Position numbers and translations under genes: made by a program
Shown here: one piece after another, positions 61,599-64,000 of the stretch
Numbering within the stretch: the stretch's first letter is position 1
How the letters are laid out: every line of letters begins with the position of its first letter
Assembly (NCBI GenBank): GCA_027886175.1
Contig: JAJNNQ010000018.1
Coordinates: 17,775,001-17,839,000, forward strand
Reading direction: 5' to 3'
DNA: 64,000 nucleotides
Origin: Phylloscopus collybita
Taxonomy: Eukaryota; Chordata; Aves; Passeriformes; Phylloscopidae
Notes under the pieces: model-generated
The model's input: the letters and a program-made list of their open reading frames with translations, nothing else
Database searches by the model: none
Told to the model about the DNA's origin: nothing

Positions 61599-64000
61599 CT
61601 TTCTGCTGTGGATTTTATAGGTGACCTTGAGGACTTCCTTTTTTATTCCTTTGTTTCTGCATCTTCTCAATTTTCTTTTCAGTAGTGTAGGGCTAATTAC
61701 ACTTTCCATGTATACACAGAAATTCTATAGGCTGAAACAGCATTATTAATACTACTTGCTTCCTAATCTCCCTCAAGTATGCCTGTGATGGCCCTTCATG
61801 ATGACAGGCTTGTCTTCTGGGCTCTCCTGCTCTGCCAGCCCAGTCTCCCTGCATCTGTCTGATCTTGCACTTCGTTCCTCCCTCGCAGTGTCTCAGCCTG
61901 TCTTCTTCAGAGCCTGGACTTTGCCTAGCCTGGGGAGACTTTGGGCAATGTCTGGGGTTGCTAGGTACTGGCATGAAACAACATCAACTTTATATTGGAG
62001 GCAGGCATTGTTTAAGGGCAGTCAGTGACACTGCTTTCTTCAGCTGCTTGCAGGGTTTCCGTGTGGCAGCCTAATAGCTTTATAGGGTGGTTCACATATA
62101 AACTCAACAAGGAGATATCTAACAAGCTAAATATGGCTCCTGGAACTGGGCAATGTAATGCAACGCCTCCTGGGCCTGTTGGAGGAATTGTTTTATGATG
62201 AGAGCAGTGGGAAGCTAATGTGGTGTAGGAAATCCACTGCAGTCATTTTGTGTGAGCTTACTTGTACTAATGGACATGTGCTGGTGTGCTGGAGGAGCAG
62301 TGGACCAGCTGTGCCCATGGGCAATGGGTCATTGTGACTGAAATAATGGTAGAGAATCATCCAGACCTGGTGTTGAAGTGCTCCTTGCAGGATCAGGAAC
62401 CTGGACTCTGAAGAGATGCTTTGGGTAGGTAGTCTTAGCTGCAGCTCAGACTTGCTGGGTCTAGGTCATGCACTAGAAGACATTCCTAACTTCTCTGTAT
62501 ACACGAGGGAAAGTGCTGAGGTAAAAAATTGCTTAAAAGCCCAGGAATGCCTTCATTTGCTTAAAACCCAAAAGCAGTCAGTCCTGTGCCTGCCGTTTCT
62601 TTGCTCTACCTGTGGCAGATAGACAAAGCCATAGGATCTGTGCCTGTGGCACTGCTAATGGGGTGCTCTCTGCAGGTTTGGGTAGGGGGTGGGCAGCCTC
62701 AGAAGGCACTGCTACAGAGGGCAGGCAGGGCCTTTTCACTCTGATAGCACATACAAAGACAACTTCTGATATGTCTTGTGCTTGTGAGACTTGAACTCCT
62801 TTAATATTGGAAAACCACTGGACAGTGTGTGTTTTAGTAGCACTTTCTTGAGTTGCAGGATGTTGTGCTGTATCTTGCCTCTGAAATAGGTTGAGGTTTT
62901 TTGACTATGGAATACCATGGCCACCTCTTTTCTCAGCTGTTATTTCTCAGTGCTGATCTGGCCTCTTTATTCTTGTATCATTGTTTATTTGTATGCTTGG
63001 CTTCCTTTTTTGTTTTATTTCATTTTGAGACAAAGTAGTCATTTTCCTCTCTAACCTTCCATTCTCAGGGAAGTAATATATGCACCCAGCCACTCCAGTC
63101 AGAAAGACAGTGCCCATTTTGTGACTGGAAGAACAGCAAAGACGTGGAGGTGGCTGCATCACTTGGGAAAGAACCAGGCTACTTTCATGGAGTCATATCA
63201 GGGAAATAAGAGGTTGATGGCTGGGTTGGTGTCTGGGGTACCTCACTGAGCAAGTGAGCTAAAATACCAAGAGATGAATGTGAAAACAAAGAACTTGGGC
63301 TTGCGTGATTTGAAGTAATGGATGTTTTCACTTGGAGCAAAATAAGATTTTAAAAGCCCCAACCTTTTGTTTTCTTGAGAAATGCTGATTATTTTTTGAT
63401 GCAACTGGCTTACTTGGGTTGAACACTGTACTCCAGCAAGCTTTCACAACAAAACTTTAATTTCATGCAGTAGATGAGCATATGTTTATGGTCATGTAAT
63501 TGTGTTTTAGCTAGTCTCTTCTCGTCACGCTTCTTCACCTTTGTGCTTGAGCTGAGCTGTTTACTGCTTCTTTACTGAAAAGAGGTTGAAAACATGCAGA
63601 AGTGTTTGTGAGGATTTTGTTATGCTGCATGCAGATACCACTTCAGATTTACTTCAGCTTGGTGTCAAGCTGTCGCCTAACATTGCTAAACTTCCCTTGG
63701 AAGAGTAGGGGAAATTTGTAGCTCTCTTAAGTTCATGGGTCAGAGGATTTTTATGAAAATTAAAAGCTTAGTAAGCAGTTGTCACTAAAATGCAGTCAAG
63801 CTCTATAGTGCAATTCTTTAAATCTGGATATAGAGAATTTCACTGGTCTGTGCTAAAAATGTTAAAAGAGAATGAAACTGCATGAATAGTTACTTGTAAT
63901 TTTTATGTAAAATTGCAGTGAATTTGAGGAATGTGTTGTGTAAGAAGAGAAATCACTGGCAGTGGCTTTGTTTTTCTTTCTTTAAGAATTCCTTAGCTGT
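61599..64000 (+). other. FOXN3: FOXN3 intron 2 to the window end, no gene seen
   Basis: Unique-looking sequence with short overlapping open frames only. The next FOXN3 exon, which would complete the forkhead domain, is not present before the window ends. Confidence 0.6.

Noticed and set aside
1..64000. Bacterial-type features (operons, CRISPR arrays, phage or IS elements)
   Set aside because: None are present. The composition, split gene and CR1/ERV repeats are those of a vertebrate genome.

Overview
The window is vertebrate nuclear DNA, most likely from a songbird-type (passerine) bird. The retroelements give the best evidence: a CR1 LINE 3' fragment at about 50.3-51.1 kb, a second CR1-type tail at 54.1-54.3 kb on the minus strand, a tRNA-Ile/CR1 hybrid SINE at 55.09-55.24 kb, and three solo LTRs of one avian-type ERV family. 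CR1 dominance points to a bird or other sauropsid. As far as I recall, the tRNA-Ile/CR1 composite SINE is a passerine family, so that narrower placement is inference. There is no bacterial gene organisation, no CRISPR array and no operon.

Only one protein-coding gene is supported: the 5' end of FOXN3, a forkhead/winged-helix transcription factor, on the plus strand. Its layout is a CpG-island promoter (about 38.62-40.38 kb), a predicted non-coding first exon ending at 39,545 on a perfect CAG|GTAAGT donor, an intron 1 of about 2.6 kb, and the first coding exon (acceptor AG at 42,122-42,123, ATG at 42,138, donor after 42,680). That exon encodes residues 1-181, including the forkhead domain up to just past the recognition helix. 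Intron 2 starts at 42,681 and runs off the right end of the window.

From 1 to about 38.6 kb the sequence looks intergenic. It holds simple repeats, short tandem duplications, possible conserved non-coding blocks and the three solo LTRs (29.5-36.2 kb), but no recognisable exon. From 42.7 to 64 kb is FOXN3 intron 2, with CR1 and SINE insertions, low-complexity tracts and some hairpins.

The most interesting regulatory observations are an RFX X-box next to two opposed CCAAT boxes in the CpG island, a perfect X-box plus a near-match about 40 bp apart in intron 2, and two very short uORFs in the predicted 5' UTR exon whose stop and start codons overlap as ATGA. I did not find an undescribed biological system. 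The findings are local and testable.
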